Numbered from the stretch's first letter, positions 1 to 7,802 are shown. The stretch: 41,670 nt of DNA from Segeticoccus rhizosphaerae (GCF_009192725.1 NZ_VOHR01000004.1:1-41670); one strand, 5' to 3'. The notes: a model not told the origin generated them from the sequence alone. A program made the numbers and translations.

Positions 1-166
1 CCGCCGCAGGCCGGCGGTCTGCCCGCCGCCGTCGCCCGCCGCGGGCCGGGGAACACAAGGAAGCGGTGAGCAGCGCCCGTGGGGATCAACCAGCGCCCGC
101 GGGAAGCCACCTGGGCAGGCGTGGCACCGCGCCGAGCGGGATGACTGCTGGCATGATCTTCAGGTT

Positions 167-433
167 GTGTCTGCCCTTGACCACCGATCCGCGAAGGACC
201 ACCTCCAGCCGCACCGGGAGGTGGCTATCGGCCTGCTGGCCTCGGGTGCCCTCGCGGTCGCGGTCGGCGACGAACTGGTCGGCCGCGTCCTTCGCCGCAG
301 GCTCACACCTGAGCAGTACGGGTTCGAAGCGGTCCGACCCGGCGGGCGGGTGCTCGCGCGCACCTTCACCTCACCGCGGGAGGCTGCCCTGGCCCTGCTC
401 AGCCAGGCGCGCCGCGAAAGCACCCAAGACTGA
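167..433 (+). CDS. Small hypothetical protein, possibly membrane-associated
   Basis: 88-residue reading frame from a GTG start. I do not recognise the family. Codons are strongly GC-rich at third positions, as in real genes of this window, and the product has a hydrophobic stretch at about residues 20-42 (IGLLASGALAVAVGDELV) followed by a basic segment, so it could be a small membrane-anchored protein. No convincing ribosome binding site precedes the GTG. It stands alone, about 145 bases ahead of the EamA transporter. The longer overlapping frame from 66 looks like a shadow: it is rich in Arg, Pro and Ser and has no recognisable domain. Confidence 0.45.
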   Translation: MSALDHRSAKDHLQPHREVAIGLLASGALAVAVGDELVGRVLRRRLTPEQYGFEAVRPGGRVLARTFTSPREAALALLSQARRESTQD

Positions 434-540
434 GGGTGAGGGCCCCCGGGCCCGGCCCGCTGACGGCACCCCATCTGATGGTGAACCGCCGGGGTGGGCG
501 GCAACTCTTTCACGCCTGCCGCTTACGCTGGCCGCGTGCG

Positions 541-574
541 CGGCGCCCAAGCGTTGACGGCGCCCAAGCGTTGA
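541..574. repeat. Perfect 17-bp tandem duplication before transporter start
   Basis: The 17-base unit CGGCGCCCAAGCGTTGA occurs twice with no gap (541-557 and 558-574), ending four bases before the GTG start of the EamA transporter gene. An in-frame TGA inside the first copy limits any upstream extension of that gene. The duplication looks like a recent slippage event in the leader. No hairpin or known regulatory element is evident in it. Confidence 0.9.
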
Positions 575-578
575 CACC

Positions 579-1490
579 GTGAGGGTATTGAGCCGGTTGC
601 TGCCCGCAGAGCCGTCGGCGAAGGCGGCCCTTGTGGCACTGACGGTTCTCAATCTGGTGTGGGGCGGTTCGTTGCCGGCCACCAAGGTGGCGCTGGCGAG
701 CTTTTCCCCACTGGTCTTGACGGCGCTGCGGCTGGTGGTGGCAGCGCTGCTGTTCGGGTGGCTGGTCGGGATCGGCCCGATCATCCGACTGGGCTGGAAA
801 CAGGGCGCCGTCGCCACCGGGCTGGGCGTCATCGGCTACACCGGGACTCAGGCATTGCAGGCCATCGGAACGGCCGGAACCGACGCCGCCAGCGCCACGG
901 TGCTGATGGTGACGGCGCCGCTGTGGATCGCGATCCTCGCGGCCGTGGTCCTGCAAGAGAAGGTGACCCTCGCCAGCGCGGCGGGACTGGTCCTCGCCCT
1001 GGCCGGCGTGGTCCTGGTGAGCGGGCTGGCAGAGGACTGGCCCCCGAACGGGAGCGCTTTGAGCGGGCTGATCGTCTTGGCCGCCGGTGCGGCGCTGGCG
1101 CTCTACACGGTGCTCGGCAAGGCCGCATTGCGACGTGTCGAACCGCTGGTGTTCATCGAGACCGGATGCATCGGCGGTGCCATCACCTCCCTTCCCCTGG
1201 GCATGTGGCAGGCGAGCACCCAGCCGCAGGCTCCCACCCTGGCCGGCTGGCTGATGCTGGCCTACCTCGCGCTGGTGGTGACCTTCGCCGGCTTCATCGT
1301 GTGGTTCTGGGGCGTGCGCGCGGTACCCGCCGGGCAGGCCGGGGCGTTGATGTTCCTCCAGCCCGTCTCCGGCCTGACCCTATCGGCGGCGATCCTGGGC
1401 GACCACCTATCATCCACCTTCCTGACCGGCGCCGCCCTGGTACTGATCGGCACCTACCTGGCCGCCGCATTCCGCCGGCACGGTTCCTAG
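579..1490 (+). CDS. EamA/DMT-family transporter
   Basis: 303-residue integral membrane protein of the drug/metabolite transporter superfamily, a normal length for a 10-TM EamA protein. It carries two tandem EamA halves: about 18-150, with the N-terminal signature NLVWGGSLPATKVAL, and about 160-300, ending in LIGTYLAAAFRR. Family members export amino acids, metabolites or drugs, or import nucleotide sugars; the substrate cannot be told from sequence. The GTG start at 579 is the first usable one after an in-frame TGA at 555-557. No clear Shine-Dalgarno precedes it, so translation may be leaderless or weak. It appears monocistronic. Confidence 0.9.
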   Translation: MRVLSRLLPAEPSAKAALVALTVLNLVWGGSLPATKVALASFSPLVLTALRLVVAALLFGWLVGIGPIIRLGWKQGAVATGLGVIGYTGTQALQAIGTAGTDAASATVLMVTAPLWIAILAAVVLQEKVTLASAAGLVLALAGVVLVSGLAEDWPPNGSALSGLIVLAAGAALALYTVLGKAALRRVEPLVFIETGCIGGAITSLPLGMWQASTQPQAPTLAGWLMLAYLALVVTFAGFIVWFWGVRAVPAGQAGALMFLQPVSGLTLSAAILGDHLSSTFLTGAALVLIGTYLAAAFRRHGS

Positions 1491-1658
1491 CCGTTGCCGA
1501 ACTCAGCAGACTCTGTGCCGCACAACGAACCTCTGCTGGCGACGGGGGTCAGGTTCTGCGTGGGGATCGGCGATGGTCCGCAGAGGTCTGTCATGTGGGA
1601 CGCCCGTGGTGGAGCCCGGGCCGTGAGGGGTCTGGGCTCGACGCTTACCCTGAACCGC

Positions 1659-2333
1659 ATGCGTGCGCCGCTGACCGAAGAGCTCCTGGACGAGAAGGCC
1701 GCGCGGGCGGCCGGTGCCGGTGGGCACCGCGACCTTGCCCGGCAGATGCTGGCCTGGGCCGATCACCCGCACGAGCGCGACGAGGTGCCGGTCGCCGACC
1801 TGCTGGTCGGCGCGGGAGAACAGTTCGCCCTGGCGGAGGAGTACGCCAGCGCCCTGGAGGCCTATCTGCGCGCAGCTGAGCGGCCGGAGGTCACCAGCCC
1901 GGACGCGCGTGGCTTCGTGGTGCAGGCGCTGCTGGATCTGGGCCGCACCAGCGAGGCCGAGCAGGCCGCTGAGGAGTTGCGGCGGAGCCGGCCGAACACA
2001 GCGGCGACCTACCACCTGGTCGGTGAGGCGTGGGAGGCCGCCGGGAGGCTGGAGGAGGCCAACCGCTGGCTCACCCGTGGGGCGCTGCTCGCCGAGCGGC
2101 AGGACGCCCAGATGGACTGGGCCATGCTGCTGATCGGACGGTTGCGGGTACGACGCGCGCTGGGCTTCCCGCCCGATGACTACGACGAGGCGGCCCTGCA
2201 GATCGTGCTCGAGAGCCGCGCCGAGCTGGCCACCGACGCCGAAGACCCCGTTGAGGAGGGGGCCGTCGGTTCCCTGCCCACACGCGCGGTGTTGAGCAGA
2301 GAAGGTGCAAACACCGTCCTCGACCTGTTTTGA
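1659..2333 (+). CDS. Tetratricopeptide-repeat protein
   Basis: 224-residue soluble helical protein. Residues about 35-160 read as TPR-like helix pairs (LLVGAGEQFALAEEYASALE, LLDLGRTSEAEQAAEELRR, YHLVGEAWEAAGRLEEANRW), which normally act as protein-protein scaffolds. The frame is open from 1494, but the first 55 codons look non-coding in character. I prefer the ATG at 1659: the product then begins MRAPLTEELLDEKA, and a -10-like TACCCT lies seven bases upstream, consistent with a leaderless message. The C-terminus (about 185-224) has no recognisable domain. Function unknown; related proteins are common single genes in Actinomycetota. Confidence 0.75.
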   Translation: MRAPLTEELLDEKAARAAGAGGHRDLARQMLAWADHPHERDEVPVADLLVGAGEQFALAEEYASALEAYLRAAERPEVTSPDARGFVVQALLDLGRTSEAEQAAEELRRSRPNTAATYHLVGEAWEAAGRLEEANRWLTRGALLAERQDAQMDWAMLLIGRLRVRRALGFPPDDYDEAALQIVLESRAELATDAEDPVEEGAVGSLPTRAVLSREGANTVLDLF

Positions 2334-2464
2334 CCGCGTTCGCGGCCGGCCGCACAGACGCGGCGCTCCGCTGGCGATGCAGGGCAGCGTTTGCCACCAA
2401 GTTCGTAGGCGTCGAGGCTCAGGCCGACGTGGGCGTACGCCCCTTGTCCCGGTAGCATCCGAGC

Positions 2465-2686
2465 GTGCTCGTTGCCGATCTGCGCCACTATCTCGGCCTG
2501 CCTGAGACGGCGCCGGGGCCGGCCCATCGTCTCGGCGAGCAGCTGACCTGCGTGGTTAGGGCGGCCACCGCGGCGCCGGCTGGCGCGCCGTGGACGACCG
2601 CGTTGCGGTGTCGGCGGCGACACCTGGGCCTCTCAAGATGCGGACGGTCCCCGCGTGCTCCAAGATCGACACCAGTGCCGCAGTGA
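2465..2686 (+). pseudogene. Probable remnant of a small actinobacterial zinc-ribbon-like protein
   Basis: The frame from GTG 2465 encodes LVADLRHYLGLPETAPGPAH then RLGEQLTCVVRAATAAPAGA and ends W-TALRCRRR. From memory this resembles the front half of a common short actinobacterial protein (LRHFLDLP-APGPARR-AEHL-IVRAAT-W-ALPCRRR) that normally continues into a Cys-containing tail. Here the similarity stops after CRRR, and the remaining 22 residues are Arg/Pro-rich and unrelated, which suggests a frameshift or decay. Without it, 2334-2713 would be about 380 bases of non-coding DNA in which I see nothing else. The family match is from recall and is tentative. Confidence 0.35.
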
Positions 2687-2713
2687 GGTCGAGGGTGAGG
2701 AGGGGTCGGAACG

Positions 2714-3466
2714 ATGTGGTGGGCGCTTTTGTGGGGTGGTGTTGCGGGCGGCGCCGTGCTCTTGGGTGCGCTTGCTGGTGTCTACCTCAAGGCGTCGCCA
2801 CGATTGATCGGCGTGATCATGGCGTTCGGCGCCGGGGTCCTCATCAGCGCCTTGGCCTTCTCGCTTACCCGAGAGGCGTTCGACAAGGGCGGCGTGGCCG
2901 CCGTGACGGTGGGCATGGCTCTTGGAGCTCTGGCCTTTTTTGGCGGCGATTGGATCCTGGACCACCACGGTGGCAAAGACCGCAAGAGGTCGCGCGGCCA
3001 GAAGGGGTCTGACGGCCACCAAGCCACAAATGGCGGTGGTGGAGGAATGGCACTCGCGCTGGGAGCCCTGCTGGACGGCATACCGGAGTCCGCGGCGATC
3101 GGCATCACCCTGCTCGGTGGAGGGTCGGTCGGAGTCCCCATGGTGGTAGCGGTGTTCTTGTCCAACGTGCCGGAGGGGTGGTCGTCCTCGGCTGGGATGC
3201 GGAAGAACGGCAAGTCGACTCGCTACATTCTGAGCTTGTGGTCGGCGGTAACGGCCGCTTCTGCGATCTCCTCACTCTTGGGCTACGTCGTGCTCGGGCT
3301 GGCCCCGGACGTCGTGGTCGGCGGCGTTCAGGCCTTCGCAGCCGGCGCGATCATCACGATGCTGGCAGACACGATGATGCCGGAGGCCTTCGAGCGGGGC
3401 GGCCCGATGACCGGGCTGGTGACCGCCCTGGGGTTCACGCTCTCCTTCCTGCTCAGCCAGTACTGA
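2714..3466 (+). CDS. ZIP-family divalent metal transporter
   Basis: 250-residue integral membrane protein with about eight TM segments, the usual size for bacterial ZIP/ZupT-like transporters that move Zn, Fe or other divalent cations into the cytoplasm. The ZIP core motifs are present: LGALLDGIPESAAIG around residues 117-131, where metal ligands lie in TM4, and FLSNVPEGWSSSAG around 148-161 in TM5. A His/Lys/Gly-rich loop (DHHGGKDRKRSRGQK) at about residues 83-97 fits the variable metal-binding loop between TM3 and TM4. The start at ATG 2714 is preceded by a strong GGTGAGGAGGGG ribosome binding site. It converges on the YihY gene 103 bases away. Confidence 0.88.
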   Translation: MWWALLWGGVAGGAVLLGALAGVYLKASPRLIGVIMAFGAGVLISALAFSLTREAFDKGGVAAVTVGMALGALAFFGGDWILDHHGGKDRKRSRGQKGSDGHQATNGGGGGMALALGALLDGIPESAAIGITLLGGGSVGVPMVVAVFLSNVPEGWSSSAGMRKNGKSTRYILSLWSAVTAASAISSLLGYVVLGLAPDVVVGGVQAFAAGAIITMLADTMMPEAFERGGPMTGLVTALGFTLSFLLSQY

Positions 3467-3569
3467 GCAGGAAACCGCACAGCCCGATATCGCGGCGGGC
3501 AAAGCGGCGCGACGTCTTGGTCTAGATCTGGGCCGGCTTGTTGCTGTGTTCCCGATGAGCGTCGACGAC

Positions 3570-4643
3570 CTAGTCCTCGTGCTCGTGGCTCTGGCCCTGG
3601 CTTTGTCGCAGCCGTCTGCCTCGTGCGATGTCTTGGTCCTGTTTGGCTTGGGCCTTCTCGATGTTGCGGGTGTCGCGTGGCGGCAGCTGGAGGGTCTGCT
3701 CGGCGGCCATTCCGGCTTGCAGCTGCCGGCCGCGTTCGAGTTCGGCGTCGAGCTCGGCACCAAACAGCAACGCGAGGTTGGTGATCCACAACCAGAGCAG
3801 GAAGACGATCACCCCGGCGAGCGAGCCGTAGGTCTTGTTGTAGCTGGAGAAGTTGGCGATGTAGAAGCCGAAGGCCGCCGAGGCCAGCACCCAGGTGAGG
3901 ATCGCGACCAGTGCGCCGACGCTGATCCACTTGAACTTCGGCTGCTTCACGTTGGGGGTGGCGTAGTAAAGCAGCGCCACGATCAGCACCACGACGGCCA
4001 GCATCACCGGCCACTTGGCGATGTTCCACACCAGGACAGCGGTCGCGCCGAGCCCGACGGCGTCCCCGACCGCCTTGGCCGCCGGCCCGCTGATCACCAG
4101 ACCGACCAGCACCAGTGCTGCCAGGACCACCGTGATCAGGGTGACCAGCAGCATCACCGGCCGAAGTTTCCAGATCGGGCGGCCCTCGTCGATCTGGTAG
4201 ACCCGGTTCATCGCCCGGCCGAAGGAGCCGACGTACCCCGACGCCGACCACAAGGCAGTCGCCAGCCCGACGACCAGGGCGATGCCGGCACCGGGGGTGT
4301 TGCTCAGCTGGGTGATGGTCTGCTCGAGGGTCGGAGACGAGACCCCCACAGTGTTGAGGATGCCGAGGAGGGTTTTGACCGTCTTCGGCCCTTGACCGAC
4401 CAGGCCGACCAGGGACAGCACGGCAATCAGTGCGGGGAACAGGGCCAGCACCGCGTAGTAGGTCAACGCCGCTGCCAGATCGGTGCACTGGTCTCTGGAG
4501 AACTCCCGCAGGGTCCGTCGCAGGACGTACCCCCAGGAGGGCTTGGTCAGGTCCCCCGGCGAATCGGGCTTCGTGCCGGGGGAATCGGCCTGGGTGGAGT
4601 CACCTGTTCTCGCGCCGTCGGTGCGCCCGGACGGCGAGCTCAC
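3570..4643 (-). CDS. YihY/BrkB-family inner membrane protein
   Basis: 357-residue membrane protein of the YihY/virulence-factor BrkB family (formerly mis-called RNase BN). The family block runs about residues 40-300: FSRDQCTDLAAALTYYAVLALFPALIAVLS at the front, SASGYVGSFGRAMNRVY in the middle and FLLWLWITNLALLFGAELDAE near the end, with about six TM helices. A charged tail (REDTRN..., HEHED) follows. The GTG at 4643 shares GTGA with the stop of the DUF3618 gene, so I use it rather than the in-frame ATG at 4694, which would overlap that gene by 55 bases. Last gene of a four-gene coupled operon. Molecular role of the family is unproven; it may be a transporter or envelope factor. Confidence 0.88.
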   Translation of the reverse strand: MSSPSGRTDGARTGDSTQADSPGTKPDSPGDLTKPSWGYVLRRTLREFSRDQCTDLAAALTYYAVLALFPALIAVLSLVGLVGQGPKTVKTLLGILNTVGVSSPTLEQTITQLSNTPGAGIALVVGLATALWSASGYVGSFGRAMNRVYQIDEGRPIWKLRPVMLLVTLITVVLAALVLVGLVISGPAAKAVGDAVGLGATAVLVWNIAKWPVMLAVVVLIVALLYYATPNVKQPKFKWISVGALVAILTWVLASAAFGFYIANFSSYNKTYGSLAGVIVFLLWLWITNLALLFGAELDAELERGRQLQAGMAAEQTLQLPPRDTRNIEKAQAKQDQDIARGRRLRQSQGQSHEHED

Positions 4644-5038
4644 CGGCGCCGGACCCGGTCGAGCACCGGCGTCGTGCTTCGACGCCTTCTCCACCCCGCC
4701 ACGAGCACGCTCACCAGCACGGCTGCCACCCCCGCTGCGGCGGCGATGACGACTGGCGTGGGTTCGCCGTGCTCGTCGGTGGTGGAGCGTCGAGCCGACT
4801 GCGTCAACTGGAACACGCGTGCCCGTCCCGTGTGGAGGGTGCCGATCGCCTGGTTCTGGACGTCGGTGATCTTGCTCTTGGCCCGGGACCTGACGTCAAG
4901 CTTGCTGGTGAGCGCCTCGACGGTCTCACCGAGCTGCTCGCGGGTCTGCTCGATGTTCGCCTGGATCTGCTCGAGATCCGCCGCCTCGCTGCCGTCGATC
5001 GGCGCCGCGTCGGTCTGTGGCTGCTGGGGTGTGGTCAC
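4640..5038 (-). CDS. DUF3618-containing membrane-anchored protein
   Basis: 132 residues. Residues 22-55 (LEQIQANIEQTREQLGETVE...) form the DUF3618 signature, a short amphipathic helix typical of actinobacterial envelope proteins. One TM segment lies at about 95-116, followed by a basic tail (GWRRRRS), predicting a single-pass protein. It overlaps its neighbours by 4 bases at both ends (ATGA with the holin-X gene at 5035-5038, GTGA with YihY at 4640-4643). In Actinomycetota DUF3618 proteins are often encoded beside holin-X and YtxH-like genes, as here. Function unknown; an envelope or osmotic-stress role is inference from this context. Confidence 0.85.
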   Translation of the reverse strand: MTTPQQPQTDAAPIDGSEAADLEQIQANIEQTREQLGETVEALTSKLDVRSRAKSKITDVQNQAIGTLHTGRARVFQLTQSARRSTTDEHGEPTPVVIAAAAGVAAVLVSVLVAGWRRRRSTTPVLDRVRRR

Positions 5039-5490
5039 GACGTTCCTGCTTCCTTGACGGTCTCCACGTCATGTTTGATGCTGTCGATGGTCTTCTCCGG
5101 GACCGCTGGGGTGGCCAGACTGGTCTGCTTCTTCCCGACCAGCGCGACGATCCCGGCGATGGCGAACAGCACCACGGTGACGATCAGCGCGGACAACCAC
5201 GCAGGCAGCAACAGGGCCAGCGCCAGGATCGCGGTGGTGATCAGAGCCCCGAACCCGAACAGGGCCAAGATGCCGGCCCCGCCGAAGAGCCCGGCGCCGA
5301 CTCCCGCGTGCTTGGCCTTGGCCGCCATCTCCGCCTTCGCGAGTTGCAGCTCGTCACGAATCAACCGGCTGGACTGCTGGGTCAGCCGGGCGACCAGCTC
5401 ACCGGTGGAGGCTTCTCCGCTCGAAGCGTCGGTAGCCAGGTCCCGGGCCGGGCGATCCACCGGGGTGGCGCCGGACGGGTCCGCCCTCAC
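5035..5490 (-). CDS. Phage holin family protein (actinobacterial holin-X, PF07332-like)
   Basis: 151 residues starting at GTG 5490, which shares GTGA with the stop of the YtxH-like gene; the open frame further upstream is an antisense-like extension. Residues about 30-60 (STGELVARLTQQSSRLIRDE) form the helix typical of the holin-X family, followed by two adjacent TM segments at about 68-95 (GAGLFGGAGILALFGFGALI) and 100-122. The tail KTIDSIKHDVETVKEAG is amphipathic. Despite the name, these are chromosomal envelope proteins in Actinomycetota with no demonstrated lysis role. Second gene of the coupled operon. Confidence 0.85.
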   Translation of the reverse strand: MRADPSGATPVDRPARDLATDASSGEASTGELVARLTQQSSRLIRDELQLAKAEMAAKAKHAGVGAGLFGGAGILALFGFGALITTAILALALLLPAWLSALIVTVVLFAIAGIVALVGKKQTSLATPAVPEKTIDSIKHDVETVKEAGTS

Positions 5491-5786
5491 AGGCCGCCGC
5501 CTGCCGTGGAGGGTGCCGGGGGCGCGCCGGTCGCCGTGGAGTCGTCCTCGTGGTCCCGGTTGACCTGGTTGCCTGCCCTCCGTGCCGCGTCCGCGACCTT
5601 CTCCTGGACCTGGGGCGCCTTCTGCTTGACCAGCTCCTGCGCCTGGGCCGCCTTTTCCTGGACCTTCGGGTCGTGCCACAGGCGCTTGGCCTCGGTCTTG
5701 ATCTGTTCGTACCGTGCTCGGCCGTCTCGGGCCCCGAGCACGTAGCCGGCGCCCAGTCCCACGACCAACGCTGCCTTACCCAACAT
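5487..5786 (-). CDS. YtxH-like membrane protein
   Basis: 99 residues. It begins MLGKAALVVGLGAGYVLGAR, a Gly-rich TM segment with the GYVLGAR-GR-RYEQI pattern typical of YtxH-domain stress proteins, followed by a long charged coiled helix (KVQEKAAQAQELVKQKAPQV) and a disordered Pro/Thr tail. The ATG at 5786 is preceded by GGAACGGAG, so I reject the 30-residue extension from 5876. First gene of the operon running to 3570. The set is probably an envelope-stress module; that role is inferred. Confidence 0.82.
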   Translation of the reverse strand: MLGKAALVVGLGAGYVLGARDGRARYEQIKTEAKRLWHDPKVQEKAAQAQELVKQKAPQVQEKVADAARRAGNQVNRDHEDDSTATGAPPAPSTAGGGL

Positions 5787-5924
5787 GTCGAACTCCGTTC
5801 CTTGTGGAATGCATGGGAAACAGTGGCTTTTCTTGACCCCGTAGCGGTGCCCGGATCGCCGCGAGGCCGAGCCCATGCCAGACTCCCCCGACGGGCCGGG
5901 CTGTTCAGACCGGGATCAGGCCAC

Positions 5925-5956
5925 GGCCACCGAACGCAGACGTGCGTTCGGTGGCC
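5925..5956 (-). terminator. Perfect 14-bp stem with GACG/CGTC tetraloop
   Basis: GGCCACCGAACGCA (5925-5938) is exactly complementary to TGCGTTCGGTGGCC (5943-5956), with four loop bases. It lies 47 bases past the stop of the PRC/DUF2382 gene in that gene's direction and before the YtxH operon. There is no clear U-run, which is common for actinobacterial terminators. It most likely separates the two same-strand units. A protein-binding palindrome is the alternative. Confidence 0.7.
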
Positions 5957-6002
5957 ATGGTCCAGCTGCGGCCGCTTACAGGCCGAGCTTGTCGCCCAGG
6001 AC

Positions 6003-6839
6003 CTACTCGCGGCCACGGTCGACCGAGGCGTCCCGTCCGCGGTCTTCGTCCGCCTCGATCTGCTCCTTGCGGACCTGCTCGCTCACCTGCTCCTGGTCGG
6101 TCACGGTCTCGGTGTCAAGCCGGACCCGCTCGACCGGCACGGTCTCCTTGCGGGTCACCGGGCGCTCCTCGTGCAGGGTCACCTCGTGCTCCTCCTCGGT
6201 GATCTCGCCTCCACTCATCGCCTCGTCCCGGTTCGCGTCGGTGATCGGCTCGCGCTCGATACGCACCTCCTCGTGGCTGACCGGCACCGTCTGAGTGACG
6301 TTCTCGGTGACCACGAACTTGCGCAACCGCGCTCGGCCGCTCTCACGGCTCTCGGTACCCACCTCCAGCCGCTCCTCCGAACGAGTCATCGCCTCGTCGG
6401 TGTTGGGCCCAGAGGCGTCGCTCCCGGGACCACCGCGCTCGGCGTCGACGGCGTTCTCAGTCCGTCCGGATGCCGCCCGGCCGGTGCCCGACTCGGTCTG
6501 GCGTCCTCCTGCGGCCGCGGCCGCGGTTCCATAGTCCCGGCCGTAGTAGCGGTACAGCTCCCGCTCCTGCTCAGGGTCCAGATGCTCATCGGCATCCACC
6601 CGAGGAGCGTCCTTCACCTTGTCCTTGTCGAACGGGACCGAGACCGCGCCACCGTCGAAGGAGGCCTCGGACAGCGGCACGAAGGACTCGCCGGTGCCGA
6701 ACATCCCGGTCTTGACGGTCACCCACTCCGGCTGCCCCGACTCGTCGTCGAGGTAGACCTGCCCGACCGAGCCCACCTTCTTCCCGCTGCCGTCCACCAC
6801 GTCCAGACCCTGAAATCTGCTCGAGCTGCTCAGTTCCAA
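6003..6839 (-). CDS. PRC-barrel and DUF2382 domain protein, apparent frameshift at its N-terminus
   Basis: 278 residues as read from TTG 6839. Residues about 10-70 are a PRC-barrel (GLDVVDGSGKKVGSVGQVYL, then GQPEWVTVKTG), then an Ala/Gly/Glu linker, then a DUF2382 domain from about 168 (RLRKFVVTENVTQTVPVSHE...). Such proteins are typical actinobacterial stress proteins. The N-terminus looks shifted. In the +1 frame, GTG 6843 sits six bases after a perfect GGAGGAG and reads VIGTEQLEQIS, which resembles the usual family start. It rejoins the barrel frame only if one T of the TTT run (6813-6815) is removed, giving EQIQGLDVVDGSG. Either the run has a base error or the gene uses the weak TTG start. 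It is divergent from a TetR gene. Confidence 0.85.
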   Translation of the reverse strand: MELSSSSRFQGLDVVDGSGKKVGSVGQVYLDDESGQPEWVTVKTGMFGTGESFVPLSEASFDGGAVSVPFDKDKVKDAPRVDADEHLDPEQERELYRYYGRDYGTAAAAAGGRQTESGTGRAASGRTENAVDAERGGPGSDASGPNTDEAMTRSEERLEVGTESRESGRARLRKFVVTENVTQTVPVSHEEVRIEREPITDANRDEAMSGGEITEEEHEVTLHEERPVTRKETVPVERVRLDTETVTDQEQVSEQVRKEQIEADEDRGRDASVDRGRE

Positions 6840-6892
6840 TCACGACCGTCTCCTCCATCTCGTGCGCTGATGCCAGACCGTTCCTGTGGCAC

Positions 6893-6917
6893 TTACGCCG
6901 TAAGGGTTACACCGTAA
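6893..6917. promoter_or_regulatory. Double-dyad TetR-type operator
   Basis: Two near-identical dyads lie 14 bases apart between the divergent PRC/DUF2382 and TetR genes: TTACGCCGTAA at 6893-6903 and TTACACCGTAA at 6907-6917. With flanks the first extends to CTTACG-C-CGTAAG, a perfect inverted repeat. TTAC...GTAA dyads are typical of TetR-family operators in Actinomycetota. Two copies on the same face suggest two dimers. The position, 58-82 bases before the TetR start, suggests autoregulation and control of the PRC gene (inference). Confidence 0.7.
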
Positions 6918-6974
6918 GTCACATGCGTCAAGAGACGTTCCCTAGCATGGAGACAGCCGACGAAGGAGGAACCC

Positions 6975-7742
6975 ATGCCCACCGAGCGGGACGACGCGGT
7001 GGATGTCGCCAGGCCGGTCGCCGACGCCGACGCCACTGTCGTCGACGGTCGCCAGCCCCCTTCCGCACGGGTACCGCTGGACCGCAACCGCATCGTGGAC
7101 GCCGCCGTCGGCTACATCGACGAGTTCGGCCTGCCCGGCCTCTCGATGCGCCGGCTCGGAGGCGTCCTCGGTGTCGAGGCCATGTCGCTCTACCGATACG
7201 TGTCAGGTCGTGAAGCACTCCTGGACGCGGTGGTCGACTCCATCATGGACCAGATGCACCGCGACGAAGACGTCCTCGCCCGCCCGCAGGACGGCTGGCA
7301 GGACTATCTGCAACGGCTCGCGCACGGGGTGCGTCGGGTGGCCCTCGCCCACCCCAAAGCCTTTCCGCTCGTGGCCTCCCGCCCACCGGAGGCACCGTGG
7401 CTACGTCCCCCCCTGCGCAGCTTGGCATGGGTCGAGGCGTTCCTGGACGGTTTGCGCAGCGAGGGCTTCAACGACACGGCCACCGTGTCCGCCTACCGCG
7501 CATTCACCAGCTTCCTGCTCGGCCACCTACTGCTGGAGGTCACCGCCCACGGCGGAGACGTCGGACCCCTCGACGTCCTCGAAGACAGCCAGAACAGCCA
7601 GGACCTGGGCAAGACCCTGACGCCCTACCCCGTCGTATCCCGACTCGGCAAGGCATTGGCAGAGGACCACTCCGCAGTGGAATTCGAGGAGTCACTCGAA
7701 GACCTGTTGAACCGAATCGCGCTGATGCGAGCCGAATCCTGA
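6975..7742 (+). CDS. TetR/AcrR-family transcriptional regulator (tetracycline-repressor-type C-terminus)
   Basis: 255 residues. The HTH spans about 37-85 (RNRIVDAAVGYIDEFGLPGL, then LGVEAMSLYRYVSGREALLD), with the MSLYRYV recognition-helix pattern of tetracycline-repressor-type TetR proteins. A helical ligand-binding domain follows (about 95-250). An unstructured 36-residue leader precedes the HTH. The ATG start has a GAAGGAGGAAC ribosome binding site. It is divergent from the PRC/DUF2382 gene across a double dyad operator, so it probably represses itself and that gene. The ligand is unknown. Confidence 0.88.
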   Translation: MPTERDDAVDVARPVADADATVVDGRQPPSARVPLDRNRIVDAAVGYIDEFGLPGLSMRRLGGVLGVEAMSLYRYVSGREALLDAVVDSIMDQMHRDEDVLARPQDGWQDYLQRLAHGVRRVALAHPKAFPLVASRPPEAPWLRPPLRSLAWVEAFLDGLRSEGFNDTATVSAYRAFTSFLLGHLLLEVTAHGGDVGPLDVLEDSQNSQDLGKTLTPYPVVSRLGKALAEDHSAVEFEESLEDLLNRIALMRAES

Positions 7743-7802
7743 CCCGTACTTCCCTCGCAGGCGGGGCCCTGCGCCAGGCTTCGGGGACGCTGGCTCCGGA
7801 CG

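Noticed and set aside
66-557. 163-residue frame at the window start
   Set aside because: Low-complexity Arg/Pro/Ser content and no ribosome binding site; the 167-433 frame is the better candidate.
3546-5057. 503-residue plus-strand frame opposite YihY and DUF3618
   Set aside because: Antisense shadow: composition rich in Asp, Gln, Arg and His with no domain, while the minus strand has clear families.
5035-5490. Holin annotation taken as evidence of a prophage
   Set aside because: No other phage genes, integrase or attachment repeats; holin-X proteins are chromosomal in Actinomycetota.
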